From positions 1 to 7,976 of the forward strand of contig JBAPRR010000248.1 of assembly GCA_049281195.1 (NCBI GenBank): a DNA stretch of 7,976 bases. Reading direction: 5' to 3'. The notes under the pieces were generated by a model. That model ran no database searches and was not told where the DNA came from. It saw only the letters and a list, made by a program, of their open reading frames with translations. This DNA is from JBAPRR01 sp049281195. GTDB lineage: Bacteria > Actinomycetota > Acidimicrobiia > Acidimicrobiales > CAVXTF01. A program made the translations under genes and the position numbers. Shown here in pieces: positions 6,310 through 7,976 of the stretch; positions within the stretch are counted from its first letter, which is position 1, and every line of letters starts with the position of its first letter.

Positions 6310-7976
6310 GTGAGTGATGGCCGGACCATCCGCGATCGCTTCGTCTCCAGCCTCGGTTTCCGTCCTGACCCGTATCAGATAGAGGCGATGGACCGCCTCG
6401 ACGAAGGCGCCTCCGTGCTGGTGTCGGCACCGACCGGATCAGGAAAGACCGTTGTCGCCGACTATGCGATCCACAAAGCACTCGAATCCGGAAAGCGTGC
6501 GTTCTACACGACCCCCTTGAAGGCGCTGTCCAACCAGAAGCTGAGCGATCTCTCCGTCCGGTTCGGGTCAGAGCGGGTAGGGCTTCTCACGGGCGACGTC
6601 TCGCACCACCCCGACGCTCAAGTGGTCGTGATGACCACCGAGGTGCTTCGGAACATGATCTTTTCAGAGCCGACGTCGCTTCAACGTCTGGGTCTCGTCG
6701 TCCTCGACGAGGTTCACTACCTTCAGGATCCCTACCGCGGGTCGGTGTGGGAAGAAGTCCTCATCCTCGCCCCGAAGCAGGTCGTGTTCGTGTGCCTGTC
6801 GGCAACCGTGTCGAACGCTGACGAGCTCGGTGGGTGGATGAGTGAGATCCGTGGAACAACCGATGTGGTGACAGAGACTGTCAGGCCCGTCGAGTTGAGG
6901 AACCACATCGCGGTCTCCGAACGTGGTTCGCGAGGTGTTCAGCTCGTGCCGCTGTTGTGGCGGAACGTACCGCACCGCGACGCCATCGCTCTCGACAGAA
7001 GGCTGAACGGTTCGAGACTGCACTCAGACGGCGTACCGGCGTGGTCCAAGCGGGCCTACAGGAAAGACCGGTACGAATCGAAATCGCGCTCACGCCTGGC
7101 GATACCGAGACGCACGGAACTGGTCGAGGCACTCGACGAACGGTCGATGCTCCCTGCGATCGTGTTCATATTCAGCAGAGCGGCCTGTGACGATGCCGTC
7201 GAGCAGTGCGTGAACGACGGCCTCCGGCTGACTACACCGGAGCAACGCCTGAAAATCCGCGAGCTTTGCGAGGAGCACACAGACGGCATCTCTGACGACG
7301 AGCTCAAGGCGCTCGGTTACGGGCCATGGTCGGCCGCGCTCGAAGAAGGAGTGGCCGCACACCACGCGGGCATGGTTCCTGCGTTTCGCGAGACCGTGGA
7401 GAAGTGTTTCGCGGGCGGTCTGCTCCGGCTCGTGTACGCCACCGAGACGCTTGCCCTCGGCATCAATATGCCGGCGAGGACGGTCGTGATCGAACGGCTC
7501 ACGAAGATGCGCGAACACGGTCGGTCAGCTCTCACCTCGGGTGAGTACGCACAGCTGACCGGAAGAGCGGGCAGGCGCGGTCTCGACGCGCTGGGCCATG
7601 CCGTTGTGGCATGGGCTCCGCAGCTGCGCGTGGCGGAAGTTGCAGCGCTCGCCACGTCTCCTCCGGCCGAGCTCCGCTCCTCGTTCAAGCCCACCTACAA
7701 CCTTGCGGTCAACCTGGTGGGGCGGTTCTCGAGGACCACGGCGGGAGAGGTGCTCGACAAGTCCTTCGCCCAGTACCAGGACACGAGACGCACCGACGCA
7801 TTGTCGGCCCGCCTCGACCGGATCCTCGTCCTGCTCGACAGGAGGGGTCACGTGAACGTGGAGAGCTGGACCCTCACACCTTCGGGTCAAATGCTCGCCC
7901 GGATCTATCACGAGTGCGATCTTCTGATCACTGAAGCCCTCCGTGACGGAACCTTCGATGGATTGGACCCCTCGGC
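6310..7976 (+). CDS. helY: HelY-like DEVH-box (Ski2/Mtr4-type) helicase, 3' end outside window
   Basis: ATP-dependent superfamily 2 helicase of the Ski2/Mtr4 type, probably acting on RNA in the cytoplasm. From GTG 6310 I read 555 codons with no stop before the right edge; family members are about 900 residues, so roughly a third is missing. Seen in order: a Q-like motif near FRPDPYQIEAMD (17-28), Walker A APTGSGKT (40-47), TTPLKALSNQK (67-77), DEVH (133-136), SAT (164-166), the RPVELR element (192-197), FIFSRAACD (286-294), VAAHHAGMVP (348-357), ATETLALGINMPAR (377-390), motif VI QLTGRAGRRG (415-424), and SSFKPTYNLAVNL (457-469) typical of the Ski2-like group. All catalytic motifs are intact. 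The gene starts 10 bases after the tatC stop without a clear Shine-Dalgarno, so it is likely co-transcribed. The tatC-helY order matches Mycobacterium. RNA processing or decay is inferred from the family. Confidence 0.94.
   Translation, partial: MSDGRTIRDRFVSSLGFRPDPYQIEAMDRLDEGASVLVSAPTGSGKTVVADYAIHKALESGKRAFYTTPLKALSNQKLSDLSVRFGSERVGLLTGDVSHHPDAQVVVMTTEVLRNMIFSEPTSLQRLGLVVLDEVHYLQDPYRGSVWEEVLILAPKQVVFVCLSATVSNADELGGWMSEIRGTTDVVTETVRPVELRNHIAVSERGSRGVQLVPLLWRNVPHRDAIALDRRLNGSRLHSDGVPAWSKRAYRKDRYESKSRSRLAIPRRTELVEALDERSMLPAIVFIFSRAACDDAVEQCVNDGLRLTTPEQRLKIRELCEEHTDGISDDELKALGYGPWSAALEEGVAAHHAGMVPAFRETVEKCFAGGLLRLVYATETLALGINMPARTVVIERLTKMREHGRSALTSGEYAQLTGRAGRRGLDALGHAVVAWAPQLRVAEVAALATSPPAELRSSFKPTYNLAVNLVGRFSRTTAGEVLDKSFAQYQDTRRTDALSARLDRILVLLDRRGHVNVESWTLTPSGQMLARIYHECDLLITEALRDGTFDGLDPS

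Noticed and set aside
5418..6329. Open frame of 303 codons on the minus strand opposite tatC
   Set aside because: Its product is Asp/Glu/Arg-rich and low in complexity, and tatC on the plus strand has all conserved residues.
1..7976. CRISPR array, tRNA/rRNA, insertion sequence or phage element
   Set aside because: I saw no spaced repeats, no RNA-gene signatures, no transposase or integrase motifs and no terminal inverted repeats; the genes are housekeeping and compactly arranged.

Overview
The window reads as an ordinary chromosomal stretch from a fairly GC-rich actinobacterium. The reasons are frequent GTG/TTG starts, few Shine-Dalgarno sequences, TAnnnT-type -10 hexamers close to start codons, and a TatC gene followed at once by a HelY/Ski2-like DEVH helicase, the order also found in Mycobacterium (tatA-tatC-helY). 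An Acidimicrobiia-like or other deep-branching actinobacterial lineage is possible, but that is inference and cannot be fixed from the sequence alone.

Layout: two divergent gene blocks face away from a roughly 130-base intergenic region (about 3854-3979). The minus-strand block (3853 down to 1) is a MoxR AAA+ ATPase, then a DUF58 membrane-anchored vWA-like protein, then a TgpA-type membrane protein with a transglutaminase-family architecture. The last gene runs off the left edge before its catalytic core. DUF58 and TgpA overlap by four bases (GTGA), so the three genes are very likely one operon. This MoxR-DUF58-TgpA trio is widespread; its biochemical role is poorly defined, and it is usually placed in chaperone-like assembly or cell-envelope processes.

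The plus-strand block (3980 to 7976) is signal peptidase I (lepB), a single TatA/B-family protein that looks TatB-like, TatC, and a HelY-like helicase cut by the right edge. The first three form a secretion set: the Tat proteins move folded, twin-arginine-tagged proteins across the membrane and LepB cleaves signal peptides outside it. The helicase starts 10 bases after tatC and is probably co-transcribed.

The genes fill almost all of the window. The three gaps of more than 100 bases (3854-3979, 4664-4784, 5352-5483) hold candidate promoters, short inverted repeats and an 18-base tandem repeat. No stretch over 300 bases lacks a gene. I see no RNA genes, CRISPR arrays, insertion sequences, phage genes or attachment sites, and I found no convincing new biological system. 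The most unusual items are two independent 18-base tandem duplications (at the lepB stop codon and inside tatB), a perfect inverted repeat across the candidate tatB promoter, and a degenerate metal-site motif in the DUF58 protein.
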